Assembly: GCF_018837975.1 (NCBI RefSeq)
Contig: NZ_JAGSOY010000020.1
Span: 16,211-80,210 of the forward strand
Length of the DNA: 64,000 nucleotides
DNA from: Zooshikella harenae
Lineage (GTDB): Bacteria > Pseudomonadota > Gammaproteobacteria > Pseudomonadales > Zooshikellaceae
Direction: 5' to 3'
Shown here: positions 8,485 through 17,523 of the stretch, piece after piece
Position numbering within the stretch: the stretch's first letter is position 1
Layout: every line of letters starts with the position of its first letter
Translations under genes and position numbers: made by a program
Notes under the pieces: model-generated
The model's database searches: none
What the model saw: only the letters and a program-made list of their open reading frames with translations
What the model was told of the DNA's origin: nothing

Positions 8485-9246
8485 ATGAAACATATCTTAA
8501 AATTTTTATTAATATTGTTATGTAGCCATATCGCAATTGCTAGAACGGTAGACATTGGCTACACCTCTCATGGACTACCTTTTGATGAAGAAAAAGACGA
8601 AAAATTGATTGGGGGATTAATCTTCGATATAGCCTCTCTTATTGTGTCAACAGCCAAGCTTGAACCTGTCTTTCACTCACTCCCCGTTAATAGAGTTGAA
8701 GAATTTTTAGTCTCTGGATACATTCAGATGTTGTGTTTATACAACCCCAGCTGGTTAATATCTCCTGATCATTTCACTTGGGGACCACCATTATTAAGAC
8801 AACGTGAGTTTTTTATTATTCGTCAGCAAGATGAAAACATTACCCACTATGAGCAACTCAAGGGCTTTAACATTGGAAGCCATCTAGGTTATATCTATAG
8901 TGATACATTGATGTCGCTCTTTGACGATGGTGAAGCGACTCGCATTTCAAGACTCTCAACGCTAGAGCTTTATAAACTAATAAAATTGAATCGTGTTAAT
9001 GTTATTATTGATAATGACTACTCTTTTTTTTATTTAAAAAGTCAAGGTAAAGCTAATGGGTTACAATTGACCTCCCTTATAGATAACATATACCCATTGC
9101 ACTGTGCTTTAAGTAAGATAAAACCAACACTGAATAAAAAATTACTTTCTGCAATGAATATAATTGCCAATCAAAATGATGTAGCAAAAGTATTAATTCA
9201 CTATAAAAATTATTTACCCTCTTCGGCTAACAGAACATCGAACTGA
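8485..9246 (+). CDS. Periplasmic solute-binding protein, family 3-like
   Basis: 253 residues with an N-terminal signal peptide (MKHILKFLLILLCSHIAIA). The rest has the size and alternating pattern of amino-acid-type (SBP_bac_3) binding proteins, such as GGLIFDIASLIV near the start and LKGFNIGSHLGY in the middle. Many marine gammaproteobacteria carry such stand-alone proteins with no permease or ATPase beside them, and none is found here. The ligand is unknown. Its 3' end overlaps the convergent rbsR by 33 bp. Start is uncertain because no strong ribosome binding site is seen. Confidence 0.65.
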   Translation: MKHILKFLLILLCSHIAIARTVDIGYTSHGLPFDEEKDEKLIGGLIFDIASLIVSTAKLEPVFHSLPVNRVEEFLVSGYIQMLCLYNPSWLISPDHFTWGPPLLRQREFFIIRQQDENITHYEQLKGFNIGSHLGYIYSDTLMSLFDDGEATRISRLSTLELYKLIKLNRVNVIIDNDYSFFYLKSQGKANGLQLTSLIDNIYPLHCALSKIKPTLNKKLLSAMNIIANQNDVAKVLIHYKNYLPSSANRTSN

Positions 9247-10218
9247 CAGCTTTGTTTCTAAAAGTAATGTTCTTCCTTTTTTTCGTTTACGTTTAATTTT
9301 ATCAACAAGTGTGGTAACGGCCATTTTTCCTAATTCACGCTTTGGCTGAGAAATACTTGTAAGTGGCGGAATAAAATATTTCGCCATAGGAATATCATCA
9401 TATCCAATGACTGATAATGCTTCAGGAACCTTTACCCCTCCTTTATAAGCAGCACTAATCATTCCCATTGCCATAACATCATTACACACAAACATCGCAG
9501 TTGGGCGTTCGGTTAACGACCAAATCGCTTTAAATGCCTGTTCTCCACTCACTGCTTCAAAATCTCCAGCGATAATCCACTCAGAATTTATAGTAAGCTT
9601 TGCTTCCTCCATAGCCTGTTGAAATCCAGTAAGCCGTTGCTGGCTGGGTAATTTTTCCATAGGTCCCGTCAAACAACCAATAGCGGTATGTCCCTGCTCA
9701 ATTAAATAACGTGTTGCAAGGTACCCACCTTGCGCAGAATTATCCTGAATTTTATCCATAAACTCATTACTGGGCCCCCAGTCCATAATCACTTGTGGCA
9801 ATGACTCATAGGACTCCAATAGTGAAAATAATAAAGGATCATATTCTGTGCACATTAATAGCAAACCATCAATACGCTTTGCAACTAATGTTTCCAAGTA
9901 ATGGCGAAGTTTTTGACGATCCCCTTCAATGGTACAAAGTAAAAGCGAATAACCTTCTTTGAAACATGCCGCTTCTACCCCCTGTACCACTTCCGCAAAA
10001 AAAGGATTTGAGCTTGAGGTGACAAGCAAACCCAATGTGCGTGTTTGATTAACCTTTAAACTTCGAGCAACGGCACTGGGCGCATAGTTTAATGACTTAA
10101 CGGCGTCATACACTCGTTCCTGCGTTTCTTTTGCAACAAACCGTGTATTATTCAACACATGAGAGACTGTTGTTGTAGAAACACCAGCCAGTTTTGCCAC
10201 ATCTTTTATCGTTGCCAT
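9214..10218 (-). CDS. rbsR: Ribose operon repressor, LacI family
   Basis: 334 residues from the ATG at 10218; a TTG at 10239 would overlap rbsK. The N-terminal helix-turn-helix MATIKDVAKLAGVSTTTVSH is the LacI/PurR signature, with the hinge SAVARSLK and a periplasmic-binding-protein-like core (TLGLLVTSSSNPFFAEV) for the effector. It is the last gene of the rbs operon, 17 bp after rbsK, as in enterobacteria. It should bind ribose (or a derivative) and repress rbsD, and the large palindrome at 15343-15374 is the obvious operator candidate. The 3' end overlaps the convergent solute-binding gene by 33 bp. Confidence 0.9.
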   Translation of the reverse strand: MATIKDVAKLAGVSTTTVSHVLNNTRFVAKETQERVYDAVKSLNYAPSAVARSLKVNQTRTLGLLVTSSSNPFFAEVVQGVEAACFKEGYSLLLCTIEGDRQKLRHYLETLVAKRIDGLLLMCTEYDPLLFSLLESYESLPQVIMDWGPSNEFMDKIQDNSAQGGYLATRYLIEQGHTAIGCLTGPMEKLPSQQRLTGFQQAMEEAKLTINSEWIIAGDFEAVSGEQAFKAIWSLTERPTAMFVCNDVMAMGMISAAYKGGVKVPEALSVIGYDDIPMAKYFIPPLTSISQPKRELGKMAVTTLVDKIKRKRKKGRTLLLETKLSVRCSVSRRG

Positions 10219-10235
10219 AACATGAATAGCCTTTA

Positions 10236-11162
10236 TCAAGCCTTTTGCTGTTTACAGTACAGCTCAACCTCTGCTCTTTCGGGTATTGCACTTTGTGCAC
10301 CAAGACGTGTCACACTAATCGCTGCGGCTGCTTGAGCCAAATAAATAGCCTCTGCCATCGATAGATCTTCTGTCAAGGCAACGGCTAAAGCACCATTAAA
10401 TGTATCGCCAGCGGCCGTTGTATCTACAGTTTTAACATCAAACCCAGGATAATAATGCTGCTCTCCTGCATGACTGAATAATACGCCCGCTTTACCCATC
10501 GTAATTAAAACCTTTGATATCCCTTTTTTATGGAGCATATCAGCCGCCATTTTTGCAGAATCAATGTCATTAACCTTTACACCTGTTAAGAGAGAGGCTT
10601 CTGTCTCATTCGGTGTAATAATATCCACTGCCGACAAAAGCTCATCATTTAACGGTTGCGCTGGCGCAGGATTCAGAATGACATTAACCCCCTGTTTCTG
10701 TGCAGCCTTAGCCGCTAAGGTAACCGTTTCTATTGGCGTTTCTAGTTGCATTAATAATGTATGAACGGATTCTAACTCTGTAAGCCAAGGCATAATACGA
10801 GAAGGTGTTAATTCACTGTTCGCACCAGGATGGAGTGCAATACAATTTTCGCCTTGGCTATTAACTAAAATTAATGCAGTTCCTGTAGGCACATCTTTAA
10901 TTGCTGTTACCCGATTGGTATCTATACCATCAGTTTGAAAATCATGACAAAACTGATGACCAACCGCATCATCCCCCACACAGGCAACAAACGCAACATT
11001 ACCTTTTAAACGGGCTGCAGCGACGGCTTGATTGGCCCCTTTACCCCCCCCCGTTAACTGGTAATGATCACCCGCAAGGGTTTCTCCTGGTTTTGGGAAA
11101 TAAGGCACTTGTAACATATGGTCAGCATTAACACTACCTAACACCCATAAGGTATTAGCCAT
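10236..11162 (-). CDS. rbsK: Ribokinase
   Basis: 308 residues, PfkB family. It phosphorylates ribose at O5 after uptake. The substrate-binding segment GGKGANQAVAAARLKG lies near residue 38, and the catalytic/anion-hole motif DTTAAGDTFNGAL is in the C-terminal part with the base Asp in AAGD. It is 92 bp downstream of rbsB, with a stem-loop in the gap, and upstream of rbsR. Length and motifs are normal. Confidence 0.95.
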   Translation of the reverse strand: MANTLWVLGSVNADHMLQVPYFPKPGETLAGDHYQLTGGGKGANQAVAAARLKGNVAFVACVGDDAVGHQFCHDFQTDGIDTNRVTAIKDVPTGTALILVNSQGENCIALHPGANSELTPSRIMPWLTELESVHTLLMQLETPIETVTLAAKAAQKQGVNVILNPAPAQPLNDELLSAVDIITPNETEASLLTGVKVNDIDSAKMAADMLHKKGISKVLITMGKAGVLFSHAGEQHYYPGFDVKTVDTTAAGDTFNGALAVALTEDLSMAEAIYLAQAAAAISVTRLGAQSAIPERAEVELYCKQQKA

Positions 11163-11214
11163 TACTTACTCCTAAATCAGCGCATTTGGGCAGGTCTAAA
11201 TATACACTTTGACT

Positions 11215-11245
11215 GTTAAAAGCCCGGTATTTCCAGGCTTTTAAC
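11215..11245 (-). terminator. Intercistronic stem-loop between rbsB and rbsK
   Basis: GTTAAAAGCC (11215-11224) pairs with GGCTTTTAAC (11236-11245) across an 11-base loop, just after the rbsB stop on the transcribed strand. No U-tract follows, so it is more likely an mRNA-stabilising or processing hairpin than a full terminator, keeping rbsB expression above rbsK and rbsR. Confidence 0.55.
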
Positions 11246-11254
11246 GTTGTCGTT

Positions 11255-12166
11255 TTACAATGTAATCAGTTTTAATGGTACTGAAATAGAAGGATCAACC
11301 GTTTCACCTTTCAGTACTTTTGCGGCAATTTCAATTCCTTTTTCACCAATTAAAGCAGGCTGTTGTGCTACAGTACCCGCAAGAGAACCTGACTTAACCG
11401 CATTCACGCCTTCATCAGTCCCATCAAACCCAACAACCAAGACATCACGTTGCGCAGCTTCAATGGCTTTAATCGCTCCTAGCGCCATTTCATCATTTTG
11501 AGCAAAAACAGCTTGTACATCTTTATTGGCTTCCAATAAATTTTCCATGACATTCAAGCCTTTTGTTCTATCAAAGTCTGCAGGTTGGCTAGCAAGAACA
11601 GCTAAATGTTTCGCTTCAGCAGCTTTATTAAAACCTTCACCACGATCTCTTGCTGCCGAAGTTCCAGGAATACCCTGTAATTGAATGACTTTGGCTCCAG
11701 CACCCAGTTTTTCAGCAATATAGTTACCTGCCAGCTCACCACCCGCAACATTATCAGATGCAACGTGCGATGAAACCTCCCCACCATTGGCACCACGGTC
11801 TAGCGTGATAACAGGGATTTTAGCTTGGTTCGCCACACGAATAGCATTAACAACGGCAGAAGAATCTGTAGGGTTAATCAAAATAGCTGCAACTTTTTTT
11901 ACCGTAAGATCTTCTACATTTGCCAGTTCTTTGGCAGGATCATTTTGTGAGTCTAAAACCAGTAACTCATAGCCTAATGCATTCGCTTTCTGCTCTGCAC
12001 CATCTTTTAACGTTACAAAAAAGGGATTATTCAATGTGGAAATAACCAACGCCAACTTTGGCTTTTCTTTTGTTTGTTCAACAGTAGCTTTTTCCTCTTT
12101 TTTATCGCACCCCATTAACCCTACCGTTAACAAAATACCCGTCATTAACATTATTATTTTTTTCAT
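11255..12166 (-). CDS. rbsB: Ribose ABC transporter substrate-binding protein, lipoprotein form
   Basis: 303 residues, peripla_BP_4 family. It binds ribose and delivers it to Rbs[19 protein letters not shown] near the start, [11 protein letters not shown] in the middle and [14 protein letters not shown] are typical RbsB segments. The signal peptide ends in a lipobox, LMGC with C20, followed by Asp at +2 and a charged linker ([17 protein letters not shown]). The enterobacterial RbsB is a free periplasmic protein, so this one is probably lipid-anchored, and by the +2 Asp rule retained in the inner membrane. It follows rbsC by 21 bp. Confidence 0.95.
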   Translation of the reverse strand: MKKIIMLMTGILLTVGLMGCDKKEEKATVEQTKEKPKLALVISTLNNPFFVTLKDGAEQKANALGYELLVLDSQNDPAKELANVEDLTVKKVAAILINPTDSSAVVNAIRVANQAKIPVITLDRGANGGEVSSHVASDNVAGGELAGNYIAEKLGAGAKVIQLQGIPGTSAARDRGEGFNKAAEAKHLAVLASQPADFDRTKGLNVMENLLEANKDVQAVFAQNDEMALGAIKAIEAAQRDVLVVGFDGTDEGVNAVKSGSLAGTVAQQPALIGEKGIEIAAKVLKGETVDPSISVPLKLITL

Positions 12167-12187
12167 TATTTCCTCCTACTGTCCATT

Positions 12188-13177
12188 TTATTTACTACGT
12201 GTATCAACCAATACTGCTAACAGAATTACAGTTGCTTTAGCAATCATCTGATAGTAAGACGATACATCTAATAAATTAAGCGCATTATTTAAAATACCAA
12301 TAATCAATGCACCAATTAATGTACCTACAATTCGTCCTTTACCGCCAGCTAAACTTGTACCGCCCAAAACAACGGCTGCAATCGCATCCAGCTCATAGCC
12401 AGCACCTGCTGTTGGTTGTGCTGATGCTAATCGTGCTGTTGCAATTATCCCTGCTAGCGCCGCTAGCATACCGCATAAGCTGTATACAATCAGCTTAATA
12501 TTATCAACATTGATACCAGAAAGTCGGGTTGCACTCTCATTGCCTCCTAGCGCATAAATGTAACGTCCTAAGCGGGTATGATTTAAAATAAAATAACCAC
12601 CCGCAAACACTATCACCATTAAATACACCGGCACAGGAATACCAAGCACATAACCAGTTCCTAACCAAGAAAACTGATCTGCTGTATGATGAAGCCCTGT
12701 TGAAATCGGCCGACCATCAGTAAATACCATGGTCACACCACGAAATAATGTCATTGCCACGAGTGTTGCTATAAAGGGCTGTACTTTACCTTTAGCGATA
12801 ACAATCCCACTACAAGCTCCCATAAAACTGCCCATCAGCAAGGTGATGAGTACCGCTCCGATCACTGGGACCTCATAACCTATTAAGCTGGCACAAATAG
12901 CACCCGACAATGCCAATACCGACCCAACACTTAGATCAATCCCCGCCGTCAAAATAACCAATGTCATGCCGACCGCAATAATGGCATTGATTGATGTTTG
13001 TCGTAAAATATTGAGTAAATTATCAACCGCAAGAAATTGAGGATTAAACAGCGAAACTATCGCTACTAAAATAAGTAATGCTAAAAACGACTTATGACGA
13101 ATTAAATTCTCAACAGAAAACCACTGAACCCAGTGCTCAGCTGAGCTTTTTTTAGTCGACTGTACAGGGCTATTCAT
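12188..13177 (-). CDS. rbsC: Ribose ABC transporter permease
   Basis: 329 residues, BPD_transp_2 family, with about 8-10 membrane segments. Typical sequences are [22 protein letters not shown] and [21 protein letters not shown] (both trimmed here to short family hallmarks GIDLSVGS and GGTSLAGG). Its start overlaps the rbsA stop by 4 bp, giving coupled translation. Length is normal for the family. Confidence 0.95.
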   Translation of the reverse strand: MNSPVQSTKKSSAEHWVQWFSVENLIRHKSFLALLILVAIVSLFNPQFLAVDNLLNILRQTSINAIIAVGMTLVILTAGIDLSVGSVLALSGAICASLIGYEVPVIGAVLITLLMGSFMGACSGIVIAKGKVQPFIATLVAMTLFRGVTMVFTDGRPISTGLHHTADQFSWLGTGYVLGIPVPVYLMVIVFAGGYFILNHTRLGRYIYALGGNESATRLSGINVDNIKLIVYSLCGMLAALAGIIATARLASAQPTAGAGYELDAIAAVVLGGTSLAGGKGRIVGTLIGALIIGILNNALNLLDVSSYYQMIAKATVILLAVLVDTRSK

Positions 13178-14685
13178 ACATACTCCTCTTCAGTGGTCTT
13201 ACCTACTGCGTAACGCATGATATGTTCCTGATTTGCGCTTTGGCCTTCAAACTCACCCACTAAACGCCCAGAATACATGACTAAAATTCGGTCACTCATT
13301 CCCAAAATCTCAGGCATATCAGACGACACAAGAATAATTCCCATTCCACTGCGTTTTAACTCATTAATCAAAAGATATATTTCTTTCTTAGCTCCTACAT
13401 CGATGCCTCGTGTAGGCTCATCCAGAATTAACACCTTTGGATTAGTTAATAATCCCTTGGCAATGGCTACTTTTTGTTGGTTGCCACCCGATAAATACTT
13501 AATTAATTGGTATGCAGAAGGTGTTTTTACTCTAAGCCGTTGGATAAACTGCGCAATGGCTTCTTGTTCTTTTGTTTTATTAATCACACCCATTTGCCGA
13601 GAAAAGGTTTTCAGTGAACTAAGCACCATATTTTCACCGACTGAAAGCTCTGTAACAAGCCCCTCACCTTTTCGGTCTTCAGAAATATAGGCAATTCCAG
13701 CCTTAAGTGCTTGCTGTGGATTCGTACAATTTAATTTCTGACCATTAAGGGTAATGCTTCCTTTCGTGAGTGGATTAGCACCATAAATAATCTTCATTAA
13801 TTCAGTGCGTCCAGCTCCCATTAACCCTGCAATACCAAGGATTTCACCTTCAAATAACTCAAATGAAGCATTTTGAACCCCAGGACCACTTAAGCCATTA
13901 ACAGCCATCAGTGTTTTTTGACCACTCTGTTGAGGTTCCCTTGGATATTGCTCAGTGAGTTTCCGGCCAACCATCCACTCAATTATTTCATCCTCATGGG
14001 TATCCTTTACAGGCACTTCTTTAATAAGCTCTCCATCTCTTAATACAGTAATATCATCACATACAGTAAAAATTTCTGCCAAACGGTGCGAAATATAAAC
14101 AATGCCGCATCCTGTCGCACGTAATTCGCGAATAATACGAAATAGGCTCTGAGACTCAGTATCGGTTAACGCATCAGTCGGCTCATCCATAATAATGACC
14201 TTGGCATTAACAGCCAAAGCTTTGGCAATTTCGACCATTTGCTGCGTACCAATATTTAGGCTGCCAACAGGAGTACCAGGATCAAGTGATAACCCAAGTC
14301 GCTGCAATAGATAATGCGCTTCCTGCTTCATTTTTGACCAGTCAATTCTTCCTGGCCAACATATAAATTCACGTCCTAAAAAAATATTTTCCGCCACAGA
14401 CAGTTCAGGAAGTAAATTTAACTCTTGATGAATAATACTAATGCCTGCATCTTGAGATGCTTTTGGCGAGGAAAATACACAGTTTTTTCCCAAGTAACAA
14501 ATGTTACCTGCATCAGCCTGATAAATACCTGTTAATACTTTCATCAGGGTAGATTTACCAGCACCATTTTCGCCTACCAAAGCCATAACTCGCCCTTGAT
14601 AAACATTAAGGCTAACTTCATGGAGTGCTCGAACCCCAGGAAATGACTTACTTATTGACTGCAATTGTAGTATTGTTTCTGGCAT
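13174..14685 (-). CDS. rbsA: Ribose ABC transporter ATP-binding protein (two ATPase domains)
   Basis: 503 residues from the ATG at 14685, chosen because GAGGG lies just upstream; an in-frame start at 14709 would overlap rbsD. The first ATPase domain has Walker [10 protein letters not shown] and signature-like [15 protein letters not shown]; the second has a degenerate P-loop GLMGAGRTE and signature [15 protein letters not shown], as in all sugar importers of this class. It energises ribose uptake with RbsB and RbsC. The gap to rbsD is 10 bp and the overlap with rbsC is 4 bp. Confidence 0.95.
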   Translation of the reverse strand: MPETILQLQSISKSFPGVRALHEVSLNVYQGRVMALVGENGAGKSTLMKVLTGIYQADAGNICYLGKNCVFSSPKASQDAGISIIHQELNLLPELSVAENIFLGREFICWPGRIDWSKMKQEAHYLLQRLGLSLDPGTPVGSLNIGTQQMVEIAKALAVNAKVIIMDEPTDALTDTESQSLFRIIRELRATGCGIVYISHRLAEIFTVCDDITVLRDGELIKEVPVKDTHEDEIIEWMVGRKLTEQYPREPQQSGQKTLMAVNGLSGPGVQNASFELFEGEILGIAGLMGAGRTELMKIIYGANPLTKGSITLNGQKLNCTNPQQALKAGIAYISEDRKGEGLVTELSVGENMVLSSLKTFSRQMGVINKTKEQEAIAQFIQRLRVKTPSAYQLIKYLSGGNQQKVAIAKGLLTNPKVLILDEPTRGIDVGAKKEIYLLINELKRSGMGIILVSSDMPEILGMSDRILVMYSGRLVGEFEGQSANQEHIMRYAVGKTTEEEYV

Positions 14686-14695
14686 TCTACCCTCA

Positions 14696-15115
14696 CTAAA
14701 ATACGACACCTGCTTTAATTATAACATTAGCATAGGGTGTGAATTCACCAGTACGTACTACAGCTGTAGCACCATGAGTATTGGCTTTAAATAATTCATG
14801 AGAAATATAAGAAATTTTAATAGGATGTCCTTGCGCTTCTTCTTGTTGCTTGACGAGTTGAATAAAGGACTCATACAGCGCTGGACTTTTAACCACGAAT
14901 TCTTCTGCCAAAATTAATGATTCTACTTGTACTTCACCAAACACAGTAGTACAAGTTTCAATAAATGATGGCGTACCAGGGCAAAGTGCCAAGTCAATAC
15001 GCGGCGTTGTATTAGGTATAGGTAATCCACTGTCTGCAATGGCCAACATATCATTATGGCCTAATTTAGCTACACAATAGGATAACTCCGAGTTAAGCAG
15101 TCGACCTCGTTTCAT
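14696..15115 (-). CDS. rbsD: D-ribose pyranase
   Basis: 139 residues, RbsD/FucU family. It interconverts the pyranose and furanose forms of ribose so that ribokinase gets its furanose substrate. The catalytic His20 is in [18 protein letters not shown], and the C-terminal [19 protein letters not shown] is typical of the family. It is the first gene of the rbs operon, with the palindromic operator candidate about 228 bp upstream. Confidence 0.95.
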   Translation of the reverse strand: MKRGRLLNSELSYCVAKLGHNDMLAIADSGLPIPNTTPRIDLALCPGTPSFIETCTTVFGEVQVESLILAEEFVVKSPALYESFIQLVKQQEEAQGHPIKISYISHELFKANTHGATAVVRTGEFTPYANVIIKAGVVF

Positions 15116-15783
15116 AGCTTACGTCTCTTGGCATAAAGTTTTTTTATTTTTTAACCACAGCAAAAGAAATGATGACTAAACACCTAACATTAGCTTTTAC
15201 AATAAAGCCTGAATGGATAGCTAAATGTAAACATCACCTGTTCTTATAAACTCTGTTTCAGAAAAACAAGCTCTTTATTTGTGTCCTTTTACAAGCCACC
15301 CATGTCACTTTGACTCATGCTGAAGTTAATACACACTCTATTCTAGGCAAACGATTGCGCAATCGTTTGCCTAGCACAATAATGAATATTCTTAAATACT
15401 GTCAACTCATTTCTAATACTAAATATGCCTTAAATGATTTATAGCTAGACATAATAGTTATGAATCTAAGATCACTAACTGGTGGAGTGCCCAAAAATAC
15501 GTTCCCTCTCACGACAAACTTTGATAATAACCTTTTCTTTTATAAGTCATATTTCATCCCACTTTACGATAGAATATCGATCTTTTGCCAGAGATTGGCA
15601 ATAAGCCCTAAAGTCGTTCGTGCAGGGTAATTTGTGCTACGGTATATTCCTGCGCCGGTTAACAGTGTTATGGATGAATGGTCATACTGTTATAAGCACA
15701 AAACTAACCAAGCAAGAATTGTACATACTGTTTTTTTGTATAAGAAGAAAGAACATGAACTCACTGAGGTATCTGCCCTAGTT
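15116..15783. other. Regulatory gap between rbsD and folM
   Basis: About 670 bp lie between the divergent rbsD and folM. The region holds the perfect 32-bp palindrome at 15343-15374. The rest is AT-rich, and no other gene was recognised. An in-frame GTG at 15634 would add 50 residues to FolM but these look unlike any FolM N-terminus, so the stretch 15634-15783 is taken as leader. Confidence 0.5.
15343..15374. promoter_or_regulatory. Perfect 32-bp palindrome, probable RbsR operator
   Basis: The left arm CTAGGCAAACGATTGC (15343-15358) is followed directly by its exact reverse complement (15359-15374), with no spacer. Each arm contains GCAAACGATTGC, itself an imperfect palindrome of LacI-family operator type, so two repressor dimers could bind side by side. 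It lies upstream of rbsD on the promoter side, and rbsR is in the same operon. RbsR binding is inference; the palindrome itself is certain. Confidence 0.75.
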
Positions 15784-16506
15784 ATGCTGAAAGTGTCTAA
15801 ATCCCCCATAGTCATTACAGGAGGAGCACAACGAATTGGCCTTCATTGTGCGCTGAGGTTTGCTGAATTAGGTCAACCTATAGTTGTCTCCTACCGCACA
15901 CCAAGAGACACACTCAAACAACTCGATAAAGCAGGTGTCACTTGTATTGCTGCTGACTTTAGCCATCCTGATGGCGTAGAAGCATTTACTCGCACGCTTA
16001 ATCAGCGCTTTGGTAAACTTCGGGCAATTATCCATAATGCATCAAGCTGGCATACCGAAGCCGAAGGCATTGAGCCTGCAGATCTCATGCAACGCATGAC
16101 ACAAATTCACATGGTGACGCCCTATCTTATTAACCGCCGTTGTCATAACTTACTTTTGGCCAACAAGCCTGAGGCCACAGATATTATTCACATCACTGAC
16201 TGTGTCGTTGAAAAAGGTAGCTATTCCCATATTGCATATAGTGCAAGCAAGGCAGGTATGGATAATATGACTCGGTCGTTTGCCAAGAACTATGCACCCG
16301 ACATTAAAGTGAATGCAGTTGCGCCTGCACTGATTATGTTCAATGAAGGTGACACACCAGACTACCAGCAACACTCACTGAACAAATCGCTTCTGAAGAT
16401 CGAGCCAGGGCCAGAAGTCATTTTTGAAACATTATGCTTTTTATTAAATTCCAGCTACATTACTGGGCGCACTATCGGCCTTGACGGTGGCCGACATATT
16501 AAATAG
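15784..16506 (+). CDS. folM: Dihydromonapterin reductase, short-chain dehydrogenase family
   Basis: 240 residues from the ATG at 15784, which gives the normal FolM length. The cofactor motif ITGGAQRIGLHCALRFAE is at the N-terminus, with Tyr and Lys of the active site in YSASKAGMDNMT. FolM reduces dihydromonapterin to tetrahydromonapterin and has weak dihydrofolate reductase activity. The next gene, folE, is 13 bp downstream, so the two form a pterin operon. Other short-chain reductases share the fold; the folE neighbour decides the call. Confidence 0.85.
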   Translation: MLKVSKSPIVITGGAQRIGLHCALRFAELGQPIVVSYRTPRDTLKQLDKAGVTCIAADFSHPDGVEAFTRTLNQRFGKLRAIIHNASSWHTEAEGIEPADLMQRMTQIHMVTPYLINRRCHNLLLANKPEATDIIHITDCVVEKGSYSHIAYSASKAGMDNMTRSFAKNYAPDIKVNAVAPALIMFNEGDTPDYQQHSLNKSLLKIEPGPEVIFETLCFLLNSSYITGRTIGLDGGRHIK

Positions 16507-16519
16507 TTGAGATTACATT

Positions 16520-17095
16520 ATGAGCAACGAAAAAGTTCAAACTGTTCTTGCAGAAAACTATCGCACAATTATCGCTTCATTAGGAGAAGACCCTAATCGT
16601 GAAGGACTGCTTGATACTCCAAAACGCGCCGCCAAAGCAATGCAATTTCTCACCCAGGGATATCATCAAGAATTAGAAAGCATTGTTAACGGTGCAATAT
16701 TTGAGTCTGACAATGAAGAAATGGTCTTGGTTAAAAATATTGAGCTTTATTCTTTGTGCGAACATCACCTACTACCCTTTATTGGTAAATGCCACGTAGC
16801 CTACTTACCTGCAGGAAAAGTGATTGGCCTATCCAAAATCGCTCGGGTAGTTGATATGTTTGCCCGTCGCTTACAGATTCAGGAAAATCTTACATCACAA
16901 ATTGCCAAGGCTGTTGAAAGCGTTACAGGTGCTCGGGGTGTTGGCGTTATTATTGAAGCCAAACATATGTGTATGATGATGCGTGGTGTTGAAAAGCAAA
17001 ACTCTGTTATGAGCACATCCGTTATGCTTGGTGATATGCGTAAATCTCAGGCTACCCGCCAAGAATTTTTAACGCTCGTTAATCATCACAACTAA
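16520..17095 (+). CDS. folE: GTP cyclohydrolase I
   Basis: 191 residues. It converts GTP to dihydroneopterin triphosphate, the first step of folate and pterin synthesis. The zinc-binding region is in LCEHHLLPF, with the third ligand in the MCMMMRGV segment, and [15 protein letters not shown] is the family hallmark. It overlaps no gene and follows folM by 13 bp. Length is normal for the type IA enzyme. Confidence 0.96.
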   Translation: MSNEKVQTVLAENYRTIIASLGEDPNREGLLDTPKRAAKAMQFLTQGYHQELESIVNGAIFESDNEEMVLVKNIELYSLCEHHLLPFIGKCHVAYLPAGKVIGLSKIARVVDMFARRLQIQENLTSQIAKAVESVTGARGVGVIIEAKHMCMMMRGVEKQNSVMSTSVMLGDMRKSQATRQEFLTLVNHHN

Positions 17096-17463
17096 GACAT
17101 AACATGGATGGCATCAAAGCCTTTTACCTCAACTGTTTTGCTTCGCCCGTTAACGCATTTATTGTGAGGGCTATCAGGGGTATTAGGCTAGCCTTCATCA
17201 AGCGGCTTTTAGCAAAACCATTCATAAGTCAGCATAATGTGTGTGCTGTATTCTATCCGAGCTCAACTACAACAAAGCTATCAGTGCCATTCTAAAAAAA
17301 AACATACCAATACATAATTTTCTGCAACACATGTAGCTTGTTATCTATTAGGGGTTATTACCAGCTTTCACTGCAAGATACTGCTCAATCTTTAGCATAG
17401 GGTGATCAGTAAATACTTTAGTAAAATGCTTAATATAGACCCACTAAAAATTTTGGATGCCAT
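17096..17463. other. Non-coding gap after folE
   Basis: About 370 bp between folE and the terminator shared with the convergent antiporter gene. A 63-codon frame at 17104-17295 has no recognisable domain and no good ribosome binding site and is not called. I see nothing else here. Confidence 0.4.
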
Positions 17464-17494
17464 AAAAAAAGCAGGCTGAATGCCTGCTTTTTTT
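17464..17494. terminator. Bidirectional terminator between folE and nhaC-type gene
   Basis: AAAAAAAGCAGGC (17464-17476) pairs with GCCTGCTTTTTTT (17482-17494) across a five-base loop. A-rich and T-rich flanks give a U-tract on either strand, so it serves both the folE side and the convergent antiporter. Confidence 0.9.
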
Positions 17495-17523
17495 ATCACT
17501 GAACAATCAAAAAATTGTTTGTG

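Noticed and set aside
15634..15783. Extended N-terminus for FolM
   Set aside because: The additional 50 residues do not look like a FolM start, and the ATG at 15784 gives the usual 240-residue length.
17104..17295. 63-codon frame after folE
   Set aside because: No domain, no good ribosome binding site and no neighbour relation; it lies in a gap ending at a shared terminator.
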